A DNA stretch of 64,000 nucleotides from Halalkalibacter urbisdiaboli (GCF_002156385.1 NZ_MVJM01000001.1:1238491-1302490); one strand, 5' to 3'; shown: positions 25,914 through 34,506, numbered from the stretch's first letter. The notes: generated from the sequence alone by a model not told the origin. Program-made: numbers and translations.

Positions 25914-25955
25914 TGCACCCGTAAGCGTAGTTTAAATACAACTCTTCACATAAAC
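25914..25955. repeat. array box
   Basis: TGCACCCGTAAGCGTAGTTT with tail ACAACTCTTCACATAAAC, a degenerate copy of the ACTTTAAGTACA subtype; a GTTGCCTGATGACAAC hairpin precedes it. Confidence 0.5.
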
Positions 25956-25959
25956 CGAA

Positions 25960-26485
25960 CTACTTAAAATCGAAAGTTTTATAATCACCAGTATCAGAGG
26001 ATAATTTCAAAATATCCCCATTCAGGTATCCCTTCAAAGAAAGCACCTATACAACCTGTGGTACATCTGTGACCAGATATAAGAATATTTAGTTCTTTCT
26101 TTCCATATTGGTTTTCAAGTTCTTTCATAAAGCTAAATACTCTTTTAACAAATCTATTTGGTTCTTCAACCCCTTGATAGACAGAAGAATCAGGTAATGG
26201 ACCAGCCATCTTTACTTCATTAATATGTAATCTATCTGCTTCTCCCAAATCAAAGACATCCAATCTATCATCCAATACAGCTGGTTTTCCAGTAATAATT
26301 TCTGCTGTTTGTACAGCTCTCTCTTGTGGAGAAGAAAATACAAAATCAAAATCTATATTCCGTAATTTCTCTTTTAAAGCCTTTGCTTGTTCTATTCCGT
26401 ACTCATTTAATGGTAAACCCAATCTCCCCTGCATTTTACGTTCATTATTCAAGTCTGTTTGTCCATGTCTAATTACATATATCAT
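25960..26485 (-). CDS. histidine phosphatase (phosphoglycerate-mutase-like), C-terminus frameshifted
   Basis: Start at the ATG at 26485 behind GGTGG. The catalytic RHG (IYVIRHGQTDLN, residues 2-13) and the second histidine (LISGHRCTTG) are intact. The open frame ends at 25994, but the shifted frame continues LKLSSDTGDYKTFDFK to TAG at 25960, which is the natural end; a run of G near 26010 explains the slip. The protein probably still folds. It is a broad-specificity phosphatase by family. Confidence 0.75.
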
Positions 26486-26514
26486 GTCAAATACCACCAC
26501 ATTATTGAATAATC

Positions 26515-26605
26515 CTGCACCTTTAGTTTAACATTAATTTCCTTTTTATTAACAAAGAAAAAACATCCCTTGTGAAAGAAATGCTCCTAATTACTTGAAT
26601 AAGAG
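26515..26605. repeat. array boundary element with TTTAACATTAATTTCC tail
   Basis: CTGCACCTTTAGTTTAACAT, tail AATTTCCTTTTTATTAAC, hairpin CATCCCTT/AAGAAATG and box ATGCTCCTAATTACTTGAAT. Confidence 0.65.
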
Positions 26606-26610
26606 TGTAT

Positions 26611-26790
26611 TTATCTTTTTTTCTCTAATGTTTTTATTGCTCTGATTAACCAATACAAAAATACCCAAGGTAATATAAATTTTGTAGACCATTCAATTAA
26701 ACTAGGAAGAATTGAGCTTGCAATTCCGAAAAACGGTAGTGCAACAAAAAGACCTAAAATGACGACACCAATTATTAAATATGTCTTCAT
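26611..26790 (-). CDS. small membrane protein
   Basis: ATG at 26790 follows GGAGGG. The 59 residues have two hydrophobic segments (about 3-22 and 34-50) and the basic tail KTLEKKR. A typical small cassette product; family unknown. Confidence 0.55.
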   Translation of the reverse strand: MKTYLIIGVVILGLFVALPFFGIASSILPSLIEWSTKFILPWVFLYWLIRAIKTLEKKR

Positions 26791-26850
26791 AAACAAAATC
26801 CCTCCTCCAAGTATGCTTCACCATAAAATTCCAAATACCTCTCATTTTTA

Positions 26851-26935
26851 TTTTAACATTAATTTCCTAATTGCGGTTATGGATTAAAAATAGAAAAGGC
26901 ACTCCTGCTTACTGCAGAAATGCACCCTTTAGTTC
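26851..26935. repeat. array boundary element
   Basis: TTTTAACATTAATTTCC, hairpin GGCACTCCTGC/GCAGAAATGC and GCACCCTTTAGTTCAAT. The box overlaps the stop codon of the T-box-controlled GNAT gene. Confidence 0.6.
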
Positions 26936-27405
26936 AATATCATCTCCATTTTTCTACCCTTTGTTGTCATCCCAATTGACCGATAAAATTCAATGGCAGA
27001 TGTATTTTCCTCGGATACCCCCAATTCAATACTATCAACTTTGAGGCTCCTTCCAAAATCAAAAACGTATTTAATTAGTTTTTTTCCAATACCTTTCTTT
27101 CTATGCGTTTCAGCAACGCATAAACTTTTTATAAATAATACTTTCCTTGCTCTAACAAAAGAATTTTCATTTATTTCTTCTTCCTTTGTCACTACAAAGC
27201 CCACTATTTCATTGCCGATGGTAGCCACAAAAATATGCTGTTTGTCGTCAATTAACTGGCTTTCAAAAAAATCTTGTTCGACTGGAGTGGAATTCTCTTT
27301 GTACAAATCTGGTCTTACAAAAACGTGAAATTTATGAACCTGTCTAAATAAAGGCAACAAAAAATCGTAATCGTTTTGCTCGGCATTTCGAATAGATATA
27401 TCCAT
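26929..27405 (-). CDS. GNAT family acetyltransferase under T-box control
   Basis: The 158-residue GNAT domain has SLCVAETHRKKGIGKKLIKY as its acetyl-CoA loop and ends FYRSIGMTTKGRKMEMIL, as in amino-acid or aminoglycoside-type N-acetyltransferases. I choose the ATG at 27405, ten bases after GGGGGT. Upstream lies a full T-box leader, so expression should rise when one aminoacyl-tRNA is scarce. This may mean the substrate is an amino acid or a related compound. Confidence 0.83.
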   Translation of the reverse strand: MDISIRNAEQNDYDFLLPLFRQVHKFHVFVRPDLYKENSTPVEQDFFESQLIDDKQHIFVATIGNEIVGFVVTKEEEINENSFVRARKVLFIKSLCVAETHRKKGIGKKLIKYVFDFGRSLKVDSIELGVSEENTSAIEFYRSIGMTTKGRKMEMILN

Positions 27406-27424
27406 ATTTATTTCTACCCCCAAT

Positions 27425-27660
27425 TATATAAAATAAAAAACCAAGCCCCTAATAAAAGGGACGTGGTTAACGTGGTACCACCCTTATTGAAGATAACTCT
27501 TCCACTCATTACGAATAACGGTCCGTCCGTTCTTTACTACTTCTATGTTCGTAAAGAAAGTTCAAGGAGGTAATTCGCTCTTCCCTTTGTACTGATTCCC
27601 ACCACCCATCAGCTCTCTATTACAGGGAGATAAGTAACTACTAATTCCTATCCTAACTTT
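27425..27660 (-). promoter_or_regulatory. T-box riboswitch leader
   Basis: The conserved T-box AGGGTGGTACCACG lies at 27471-27484, within a would-be antiterminator. A terminator hairpin (about 27431-27466, AACCA-GTCCCT with AGGGGC-TGGTT) and six T follow. Upstream, stem I elements AGAGAGCTGATGGGTGGTG and the 3' side ACCTCCTTGAAC are in order. The specifier region reads GCGAATTACC; by its position before ACC the codon is most likely ATT (isoleucine), with TTA (leucine) as an alternative. Confidence 0.85.
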
Positions 27661-27760
27661 ATATATATATTTTAAAATATTTCCATAAATCATAACCTGA
27701 AATTACCATAATTTCAATTAATAATTTTAACCTTTTATCATACGGGCTTCTTTCACTAAA

Positions 27761-27822
27761 CTGCTCCGTTAGCACAAGAAGCGACTGCCCTTGTTGAGCA
27801 ATCGCACCCGCTTGTTTAAGAA
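27761..27822. repeat. array boundary element, partly translated
   Basis: CTGCTCCGTTAGCACAAG, hairpin GCGACTGCCC..AATCGC, and GCACCCGCTTGTTTAAG. The lipoprotein frame runs through it, see that entry. Confidence 0.65.
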
Positions 27823-28275
27823 CAATTTTTGTTTATTTAATTCATTACCAGTTATTATTTCAAATAAGATTTCCGATTGACTTTGAGGTAGTTTTATATA
27901 TTTTGCTTCACCCTCAATTATAATCTCTAATCTATCTCCATTAGGTGTTATCCATATTGCGTAATTAGATGAATTTAATCTAAATCTATATTCTGGCGGA
28001 AGTGCCATTTCTACTTGTATATTCTCCTCCCAGTCTGCTTTTTCTAATATGTCTAAGATTGTTCTTAATTCATCAGTATCATTAACCAGTTTTAGGGTCG
28101 TATATCCTTCTTCAGTGCGTACTTCAACTGTTATTGTTGTTAATTCAACTTTGGTAGGTTTGAACACTTCTTCAGCTTCGTCTGGTTGGTTATTGTTTGT
28201 ATCTGAACCACTACACCCTACTAAATTTATACCCAATAAGAGTACAAGAGCTAAATATAGCTTGTTTTTTAACAT
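27769..28275 (-). CDS. lipoprotein with repeat-derived C-terminus
   Basis: Start at the ATG at 28275 behind GAGGGGG. The signal peptide ends in lipobox LVGC. The mature part shares the module KADWEENIQVEMALPPEYRF ... YAIWITPNGDRLEI ... EGEAKYIKLP with the lipoprotein at 21129-21575. Its paralogue stops right after ITGDKLN, but here the stop is lost and about 20 more codons (LNKRVRLLNKGSRFLC) are translated from the array repeat. The longer open frame upstream is a pyrophosphatase remnant. Confidence 0.7.
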   Translation of the reverse strand: MLKNKLYLALVLLLGINLVGCSGSDTNNNQPDEAEEVFKPTKVELTTITVEVRTEEGYTTLKLVNDTDELRTILDILEKADWEENIQVEMALPPEYRFRLNSSNYAIWITPNGDRLEIIIEGEAKYIKLPQSQSEILFEIITGNELNKQKLFLNKRVRLLNKGSRFLC

Positions 28276-28544
28276 AATATCCCCCTCTAAGTTTCCTATT
28301 AGCCACGACAAGTTTATCTTCATCGTCATTTTTCTATTTACAACTGCAATTACTGTTCCTTCATATTCAAATAAAGGCTTATTCTCTCCAAGAATATAGG
28401 CATCTATCTCTTCTCCATCCTCTGCTTTTGTATTAGGGATGTAGCCATAGTTTATTGGATAACTGAAATTGTATTTAAGGTGCTTTGAACCCATGGTCTA
28501 TCTACAACAACCTTTACTCTCTTATTTAGAAAATCTCTATACAT
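28276..28544 (-). pseudogene. inorganic-pyrophosphatase-like gene, broken
   Basis: ATG at 28544 has a perfect AAAGGAGG. The first frame reads KRVKVVVDRP, then shifts to GSKHLKYNFSYPINYGYIPN and AEDGEEIDAYILGE, then shifts again at an A-run to NDDEDKLVVAN. This order matches short soluble pyrophosphatase-like proteins of bacilli (NYGYIPNT, D-G-E-E-x-D metal site). Two frameshifts and a missing end make it inactive. Its tail merges with the leader of the lipoprotein gene. Confidence 0.65.
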
Positions 28545-28569
28545 TATAATACCTCCTTTTGAAACTGTC

Positions 28570-28640
28570 ATGCCCGTCACTTTAATAAGAACCCCTGCTT
28601 TGTTCAAGGATTGCAACCCGTTACTTTAAGTGCAATATTT
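28570..28640. repeat. array boundary element (paired boxes)
   Basis: TGCCCGTCACTTTAATAAG and TTGCAACCCGTTACTTTAAG flank a short inverted repeat; this is the last minus-strand boundary before the ABC operon. Confidence 0.65.
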
Positions 28641-28777
28641 CACAAAATTTATCATTTGTTACTTGAAATTGATATTTTGCGAACAAATATCTAAGGAAGC
28701 ACAACTACTAAGTTATGCACTCCCTCGTATCTTATACTGTTGAATCTGGAACATGAGTGGGCCGTGGAATCTTTTGT

Positions 28778-29119
28778 TTAGTCCAACATATGCAACGAAG
28801 TAATTGAATCGATTTCAAGCTGCCAGTCACCAAATGGATCTTCATAGGTGATTATGCCCTGGGTATAGTCCAGGTCTCGAATTGTGCAGCGATGAAAATG
28901 GAAATGCCGATTTTGCCACGATTGGATGAAGACGGTGCATTTACGCTCATAGGCTACAAATAGCATATTCATAATGGCTTGTTGTTCATCGGCACTGAGC
29001 ATCGGCTGCGGATCACTCACGACATTATCAGAATCCCACGCATGCTGCGAAACGAAAAGTCCATCCCACTGTGTATGCCTTTTTCCCTTATTTTCACTAA
29101 CACTGTTTCTTTCTGTCAT
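28778..29119 (-). CDS. YolD-like protein
   Basis: Start at the ATG at 29119, behind GGAGGGGAG. The 113 residues contain the YolD hallmarks RHTQWDGLFVSQH and LSADEQQAIMNML, with a later HFHFHRCTIRDLDY. YolD proteins usually accompany a Y-family (UvrX-type) DNA polymerase and are LexA-controlled. Here no polymerase is adjacent, but a LexA-like box lies upstream. Confidence 0.82.
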   Translation of the reverse strand: MTERNSVSENKGKRHTQWDGLFVSQHAWDSDNVVSDPQPMLSADEQQAIMNMLFVAYERKCTVFIQSWQNRHFHFHRCTIRDLDYTQGIITYEDPFGDWQLEIDSITSLHMLD

Positions 29120-29136
29120 ATTCTCCCCTCCAATAA

Positions 29137-29148
29137 GAACATTTGTTC
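29137..29148. promoter_or_regulatory. LexA (SOS) box
   Basis: GAACATTTGTTC, within the longer palindrome AAGAACATTTGTTCTT, matches the GAAC-N4-GTTC core of Bacillus LexA sites. It lies 18 bases upstream of the YolD start, where repression would be expected. Confidence 0.7.
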
Positions 29149-29218
29149 TTATTATACTCATTTTAATTAATGAATGTTCTATTTCCAAAAACTATTTATG
29201 TATTATAGGAGTCTAATA

Positions 29219-29256
29219 AGAAAAGAGAAGAAGCTTTTTTGGCTTCCTCTCTTCCG
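29219..29256. terminator. terminator behind the ABC operon
   Basis: GAAGAGAGGAAGC pairs with GCTTCTTCTCTT around a short A/T loop, ending in TTTTC on the minus strand. It lies about 95 bases after the permease stop codon. Confidence 0.6.
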
Positions 29257-29348
29257 ATAATCGCTCATTTGTAAACTACTGCTTTTCTTTATTGCTCCTG
29301 TGTCTTTCCCTACCTATTGTTATAAAATCTATCCTTTATTTTCGTGCG

Positions 29349-31928
29349 TTACGCATTCTCCTGCTTCAGACTTTCAATGATATTCGCATTCTTTATTTTG
29401 ATAATTGAATACAGCATTGCTGCTCCAACAATCAGGAAAATTACCACAATAGTAAAAAGAAAACTCATCCACGGAAGAGAAAATTCATACTGGAACGTGT
29501 AGCCTAACGAACGGTGCATTGCCAGCATCACTGCTATACTGATAGGCAGTCCATAAGCCAATGCTTTTCCTCCATAAAAAAGGCTTTCGTAGCAAATCAT
29601 TTTATTAAATCCTGTTGGTGTCATACCGACCGATCTCAGCATAGCAAACTCTCTTTTCCGAAGGGAAATGCTTGTGGATATTGTGTTAAAGATATTCGCG
29701 ATAGAAATGAGTGAAATAAGTGTAATAAAACCGTAGGTAAAAACGGACATCAGTATAATCATCTGCTCTTCCTGTTGGCGCTGTTGATAAATATTATAGA
29801 TTTGGATATTTGTATCGTTTTGTTCTTCAATTACTGCCTGAGTTGCCATCGGATCAGAACTAGTTGCATATATGGAAGTCAACCCTTCTTCTTCAGCATA
29901 ATTCAATTGATCAAACGTCGTTTTTGGAATAATAATTGTTAGACCGCCAAGTCCCGCTTTCTGGATTCCCATTGGCACTTGATCAGTCAAAGCGGCAATT
30001 TCAAATGTAGTCAACAATTCTCCTTCAAGCGGCTCATCTGTTTCACTGTAAAGGATCTTATGCAATTCGAGCTCATCTCCTACTTCGGTATTGATGGTTT
30101 TAGTTTCAATGATTTTACCAGAAGCTGCGTCGTCGTAAGATATTTGGTCGATTACAATTGCCTTCAGATTGTCTGCAAACGTATCCGCTTCAAAGCCTAT
30201 TTCTTCAGCATAGGCTTTGAAGCTTGCCTCGTCTAACCCCTGAAGATCGACATAATAACGGTATTTCCCATCTTCAAGGACCGTTTCACTGTTTTCCCAT
30301 TGCGCTGTTAGTTGTTCAGGGAGCCGATCAGATTCGATAAATGCTTCTGCTTGTGCATATTTGATCAATGATGTCTTTTTGACTTGCTCTAACTGTGCAT
30401 AATTCATCAAGTCAACTTCGTCTAAATCATTTCCGCTGATTTGAAGATCGAATTGATTGTTTTTTTGGGACATTTCCAAAGATTTTTTCAAACCGTCAGT
30501 AAAATAAGTCACAGATAAAAATAATACGATGCTGATGACAAGTGAGAACACGGTCGCCAGATAGCGTTTGCGGTTTCGTTTGACGTTTTTCAATCCGATC
30601 TCCGCTTCAAGACCGAACACTTTCCGGACCCATTTGGACGTCTTGACATTTTTTTCAGCCAACTTGATATCCTGAGTTTGGCGCATGGCATCAATTGCTG
30701 ATATTTTGGATGCCTTTTTTGCGGGTACATAAGTAGAGATGAAAATGGTTAGAATCGAAATACCGCTTGCCATAATCAGAGAAGCCGGTGTAACAACCAG
30801 TTCCAGCTTTTCCGTAATATTGAGTGCATTTTCGATCAGTGGATTGATAAAGACAAATGTCAGTCCAATTCCTCCAAGCCCGGCCAAAAGGCCAATCGGA
30901 ATACTGATGATCCCAATCACTGCGCCTTCAAAAAATACAGAATTTCGTTTTTGCTTTTTCGTCGCCCCTACGCTCGATAGCATGCCTAGATGTCTGGCTC
31001 GCTCAGACACACTGATCGCAAATGCATTATAAATTAATGCCACCGAGCCGATTAGAATAATCAGCATAATAATAGCTGCTAAAGAAAAAAGCGTAACTCG
31101 CAGATTGTCATTATCTGTCAAGCCGTAGTAGCGAAGCAGCTCGGAATTGAACTGAACGCCATCAATCCCATTCATATTCGCCAGTATATTGGCATGGTCA
31201 AAAAGTTCTGATTCCAGCTTGGAAACAAGCACAAAAACGTCAAGTGCCTGTCCCTCAGCAGCGCTGGCTTTATCTACATATCCAATCACCGTATAGCCTG
31301 GTGACCAAGCTGGTTCCCAATCAGGCCGTTTAATCACACCTACAATTGTTACAGTTTTGGACTCTAAATTATCTAGCTTTTCAAAGATTTCACCTTCGTT
31401 GATTTGAAGTGAGTCCATTTGCGATAACAGCTTGTTATCGTTTATCTGGACCCGCTCACCGACTTCAACAGTCAGCTGATCGCCGATTTCAAAAGGTAAT
31501 TCAACATTATCTTGAATCACCTCTGAAATAGCGACTTCTTCTTCCGTATTCGGCAAACGTCCTTCAGAGACAGTAATCGGAAACTGTGCCATTCCCTCTT
31601 CATCGTAGTTTTTGAAATACAAATACGGCTTGTACTCATTTTCGGAACCTTTCAAGTTCGCGTATCCGTCGCTTGAGAAAACCACTTTTTTTGTGTCACT
31701 ATCCTGTTCAATCACTTCGATCTGCTCTTCCGTCACATTTTCGTATTGGACATGCCATTCGCCGTTTTTCTCAATTTCCTTGCGAACCATCAAATCAAGA
31801 AACGATACCCCCAGTGTGGCCACTGCTGTGATCATTGCAACAGAAATGATGACCCCGATAATTGTCACAAGCGAGCGGCGTTTGTTCTGCTTTAAATGAC
31901 GGATGGTGACTTTATTGATGATATTCAT
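29349..31928 (-). CDS. ABC transporter permease with two FtsX domains
   Basis: The 859-residue protein begins with KVTIRHLKQNKRRSLVTIIG and a signal-anchor span, has an extracellular MacB-type domain (about 45-270), an FtsX transmembrane domain (about 275-405), a second N-terminal span near 460, another extracellular domain, and a second FtsX domain near 735-850. This duplicated layout is typical of MacB/VexAC-like export or peptide-sensing permeases. It overlaps the ATPase gene by ATGA and ends the operon. Confidence 0.83.
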   Translation of the reverse strand: MNIINKVTIRHLKQNKRRSLVTIIGVIISVAMITAVATLGVSFLDLMVRKEIEKNGEWHVQYENVTEEQIEVIEQDSDTKKVVFSSDGYANLKGSENEYKPYLYFKNYDEEGMAQFPITVSEGRLPNTEEEVAISEVIQDNVELPFEIGDQLTVEVGERVQINDNKLLSQMDSLQINEGEIFEKLDNLESKTVTIVGVIKRPDWEPAWSPGYTVIGYVDKASAAEGQALDVFVLVSKLESELFDHANILANMNGIDGVQFNSELLRYYGLTDNDNLRVTLFSLAAIIMLIILIGSVALIYNAFAISVSERARHLGMLSSVGATKKQKRNSVFFEGAVIGIISIPIGLLAGLGGIGLTFVFINPLIENALNITEKLELVVTPASLIMASGISILTIFISTYVPAKKASKISAIDAMRQTQDIKLAEKNVKTSKWVRKVFGLEAEIGLKNVKRNRKRYLATVFSLVISIVLFLSVTYFTDGLKKSLEMSQKNNQFDLQISGNDLDEVDLMNYAQLEQVKKTSLIKYAQAEAFIESDRLPEQLTAQWENSETVLEDGKYRYYVDLQGLDEASFKAYAEEIGFEADTFADNLKAIVIDQISYDDAASGKIIETKTINTEVGDELELHKILYSETDEPLEGELLTTFEIAALTDQVPMGIQKAGLGGLTIIIPKTTFDQLNYAEEEGLTSIYATSSDPMATQAVIEEQNDTNIQIYNIYQQRQQEEQMIILMSVFTYGFITLISLISIANIFNTISTSISLRKREFAMLRSVGMTPTGFNKMICYESLFYGGKALAYGLPISIAVMLAMHRSLGYTFQYEFSLPWMSFLFTIVVIFLIVGAAMLYSIIKIKNANIIESLKQENA

Positions 31929-32608
31929 AGTCGGATAACCTCATCTTTTGCTACTTTACCGTCTTCTATGGAAATAATGCGGTCGGCCTGCAGAGCGATG
32001 CGCTCATCGTGAGTGATCACTATCAAAGTCTGTTTGTATGTCTTATTGAACATTTTCAACAGATCCATTATTTCTTCGCTGTTTTTACTATCAAGGTTGC
32101 CAGTCGGTTCATCTGCTAGCATAATTGATGGATTGCTGATAAGTGCCCGCCCGATTGATACCCGCTGTTGCTGGCCGCCGGAGAGCTGATTAGGCAGGTG
32201 GGACAACCGGTTCTCAAGCCCTAATGCGTTCGAAATTTTGTTGAATTGCAGCGGATCAACTTTTTGCTCGTCCAGCAACATAGGCAAGGTAATATTTTCT
32301 TCGACGGTCAAAATCGGAATCAAATTGTAAAATTGATAGATCAAACCGATTTGCCGACGCCTGAAAATGGCAAGTTGGGTTTCGTCCAACGCATAAATGT
32401 CCGTTTGGTCGATTGATACATTTCCACTCGTTGGCTGATCGACTCCGCCCAGCAAATGGAGCAATGTCGATTTTCCCGAACCCGATGGACCGATAATGCA
32501 AATAAACTCACCTTTGTTCACTGAAAACGACACATCATCAAGCGCAGCCACAGCTGTTTCGCCTTCACCGTATACTTTTGATAGATTCTTCACTTCTACA
32601 ATCGTCAT
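31925..32608 (-). CDS. ABC transporter ATP-binding protein (MacB/LolD type)
   Basis: Walker [14 protein letters not shown] (about 37-49), the signature [16 protein letters not shown] and Walker [15 protein letters not shown] are all intact in 227 residues. This is the ATPase class that partners FtsX-domain permeases. RBS GGAGGTTTTC precedes the ATG. Together with the permease it probably exports or removes a peptide or antibiotic sensed by the adjacent two-component system. Confidence 0.9.
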   Translation of the reverse strand: MTIVEVKNLSKVYGEGETAVAALDDVSFSVNKGEFICIIGPSGSGKSTLLHLLGGVDQPTSGNVSIDQTDIYALDETQLAIFRRRQIGLIYQFYNLIPILTVEENITLPMLLDEQKVDPLQFNKISNALGLENRLSHLPNQLSGGQQQRVSIGRALISNPSIMLADEPTGNLDSKNSEEIMDLLKMFNKTYKQTLIVITHDERIALQADRIISIEDGKVAKDEVIRL

Positions 32609-32667
32609 TAGAAAACCTCCATTATGTCAATCTCTAGTTTCAGTATAACGAGACTACATGACTGCGA

Positions 32668-32695
32668 GGTGACTCGAAGGTGACAGTTCGGTCAC
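32668..32695. promoter_or_regulatory. candidate response-regulator binding repeats
   Basis: Three hexamers GGTGAC, GGTGAC and GGTCAC are spaced exactly 11 bases apart, one helical turn, in the 118-base gap between the kinase and ATPase genes. OmpR-type regulators bind such phased repeats. The place suggests control of the transporter promoter. Confidence 0.5.
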
Positions 32696-32726
32696 TTTGC
32701 AAAATACACAAAAAAGCAGGAGCAAT

Positions 32727-33737
32727 TTAAACTACCTGCTTGTAGAATTTAATATGGAAGACCGTGCCCATCTCCGGTTCGCTCCTCACTTCGATATCTC
32801 CTTGTTGGCTAGTGATGATACTATAAGCCATGGCAAGACCAATGCCGACACTCTCATCGCTTGCATTCCTACCTTTGTAGAAGCGTTTGAAGATATGCGG
32901 CAAGTCCTGTTTTGATATGCCGCTCCCATTATCCATTATTATAATTTCAGTATAAAGTATATTTTCGGTGTAACGAATAGACAGCTTTCCACCAGGGGCG
33001 GTATGTTCAACACAGTTTTTCAAAATATTGATTAGCGCTTCAGTGGTCCAGTTCAGATCTCCTGAAAATGTAGTAAGGTTGTCCCCTTGGATGTCTATTT
33101 GCTGCATTTTAATATCCATTGGCACCAAAAGGGGTTCGATCGCTTTTTCGATGAGCTTCATAACCATTATTGGCTCTTTCTTGAAAGCAATAGTACCGGC
33201 ATCAATTTTTGATAACTTGAGGAGCGACGAAACAAGCCATTCCATCCGTTTCAACTGAATATTCAAATTCCGAGTGAATTCAGTGCGTTTTTCATCACCG
33301 AGACGGCTGTCACTTAACAAATCTGCCATGACCATCATGGAGGTGAGTGGCGTTTTCAATTGATGGGAGATATCAGAGATAGCGTTCGTCAGTTTTTCTT
33401 TGTCTTCATGAAGTGTGGTACTTTGCTCTGATAATCTTGTCGTTACTTTGTAGATTTGGCTTTTAAGCAAGCTCAATTCTCCTTCAGTATTGTCCCGAAC
33501 ATCCAACTGGTAATCGCCATTGCTGATCTTTTGTAGATAGCCTGACAGCCTATCGATCTCCTTATAGCGCCACCACGTGAAAATTCCAGTAGTTGCAATC
33601 AATACTATGGAGATGGCAAACACACTCCAACTGGCTGCAGCAGAACCGAAAATAGCTGCAAGCAACACACCAGCTAAGCTAAAAAAAGCAAGTACAGTTA
33701 AGAATAGTTGGATTTCACGATTTCGTAGCAAGCTCAA
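32727..33737 (-). CDS. sensor histidine kinase, short sensor
   Basis: Two closely spaced transmembrane helices (about 12-30 and 36-54) with almost no extracellular loop precede a HAMP-like linker and the H-box ISDISHQLKTPLTSMM (His about 125). N box LINILKNCVEHTAPGG and G boxes DNGSGISKQDLPHI and VGIGLAMAYSI are intact. Kinases of this shape take their signal from a neighbouring ABC permease, which fits the operon here. It overlaps the response regulator by ATGA. Confidence 0.87.
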   Translation of the reverse strand: MSLLRNREIQLFLTVLAFFSLAGVLLAAIFGSAAASWSVFAISIVLIATTGIFTWWRYKEIDRLSGYLQKISNGDYQLDVRDNTEGELSLLKSQIYKVTTRLSEQSTTLHEDKEKLTNAISDISHQLKTPLTSMMVMADLLSDSRLGDEKRTEFTRNLNIQLKRMEWLVSSLLKLSKIDAGTIAFKKEPIMVMKLIEKAIEPLLVPMDIKMQQIDIQGDNLTTFSGDLNWTTEALINILKNCVEHTAPGGKLSIRYTENILYTEIIIMDNGSGISKQDLPHIFKRFYKGRNASDESVGIGLAMAYSIITSQQGDIEVRSEPEMGTVFHIKFYKQVV

Positions 33738-34417
33738 TCACCTGCCTTGTAGCCCATACCTCGGATGGTCTTGATGAGAGTGGGCTGTCCGGGATCGACC
33801 TCGAGTTTTTCACGCAATCGCTTGATATAAACCGTCAATGTATTGTCGTTGACAAAATCTCCACCGACATCCCAGATCCGATCAAGCAACTGAGCTCTCG
33901 TGATAACCTGTCCGACGTGGTTAGCAAAAATCAACAACAGCCGATACTCTAAAGCCGTTAAAAAAATTTCGTTGCCGCCTTTACGTACTTTCCCATTCAC
34001 TGTGTCCACTTGGACATCTCCCAGTTGCATGATAGATTTAGATGGACTCTTGTGCTGGTAGCGGCGCAGCACCGAATTGATGCGCGATTGAAGTTCACGT
34101 ATGCGGAATGGCTTAGTGATGTAATCATCGGCTCCCATGTCTAAGCCCATGACCACGTTCACTTCATCATCAAACGCCGTAAGAAAAATGACAGGAATGT
34201 CTCGCTTCGTCTTAGCCAGCGTGCATAAATCATAGCCGCTTCCATCTGGCAAAGATAAATCGAGCAAACATAAATCAATGTCGCTGAGCTGTTGTTCGAT
34301 TGCAGTTTTTGCTGAAGCCGCTGTATGGCACAAAATTGTGTGGAAACCTTCTTGTTGCAGCGAATATATTAATCCGGAAGCTATGGTGCGATCGTCTTCG
34401 ACAACTAGGATATTCAT
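33734..34417 (-). CDS. OmpR-family response regulator
   Basis: Receiver domain (1-118) has acidic pocket VVEDD, phospho-acceptor Asp in LLDLSLPDG, and the switch residues FLTAFD and TKPF. The C-terminal winged helix includes LTALEYRLLLIF and VYIKRLREKLEVD. It is the first gene of the minus-strand operon with the kinase and is probably the activator of the ABC genes. RBS GGGGGAATC precedes the ATG. Confidence 0.9.
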   Translation of the reverse strand: MNILVVEDDRTIASGLIYSLQQEGFHTILCHTAASAKTAIEQQLSDIDLCLLDLSLPDGSGYDLCTLAKTKRDIPVIFLTAFDDEVNVVMGLDMGADDYITKPFRIRELQSRINSVLRRYQHKSPSKSIMQLGDVQVDTVNGKVRKGGNEIFLTALEYRLLLIFANHVGQVITRAQLLDRIWDVGGDFVNDNTLTVYIKRLREKLEVDPGQPTLIKTIRGMGYKAGD

Positions 34418-34457
34418 GTGATTCCCCCTATCATTTCATTTTAAGTTTTATTAAATT

Positions 34458-34506
34458 AAAAAGCATGTATCGTAAATTCCTATCGAATCTACGATACATG
34501 CTTTTG
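34458..34506. terminator. bidirectional terminator hairpin
   Basis: AAAAGCATGTATCGTA pairs with TACGATACATGCTTTT around a loop of about 14 bases. It separates the two-component genes from the remnant upstream. Confidence 0.65.

Noticed and set aside
1..29000. CRISPR array as explanation of the regular repeats
   Set aside because: Spacing is irregular (hundreds of bases), the intervals are whole genes, and the repeats are imperfect with tails; no cas genes are seen.
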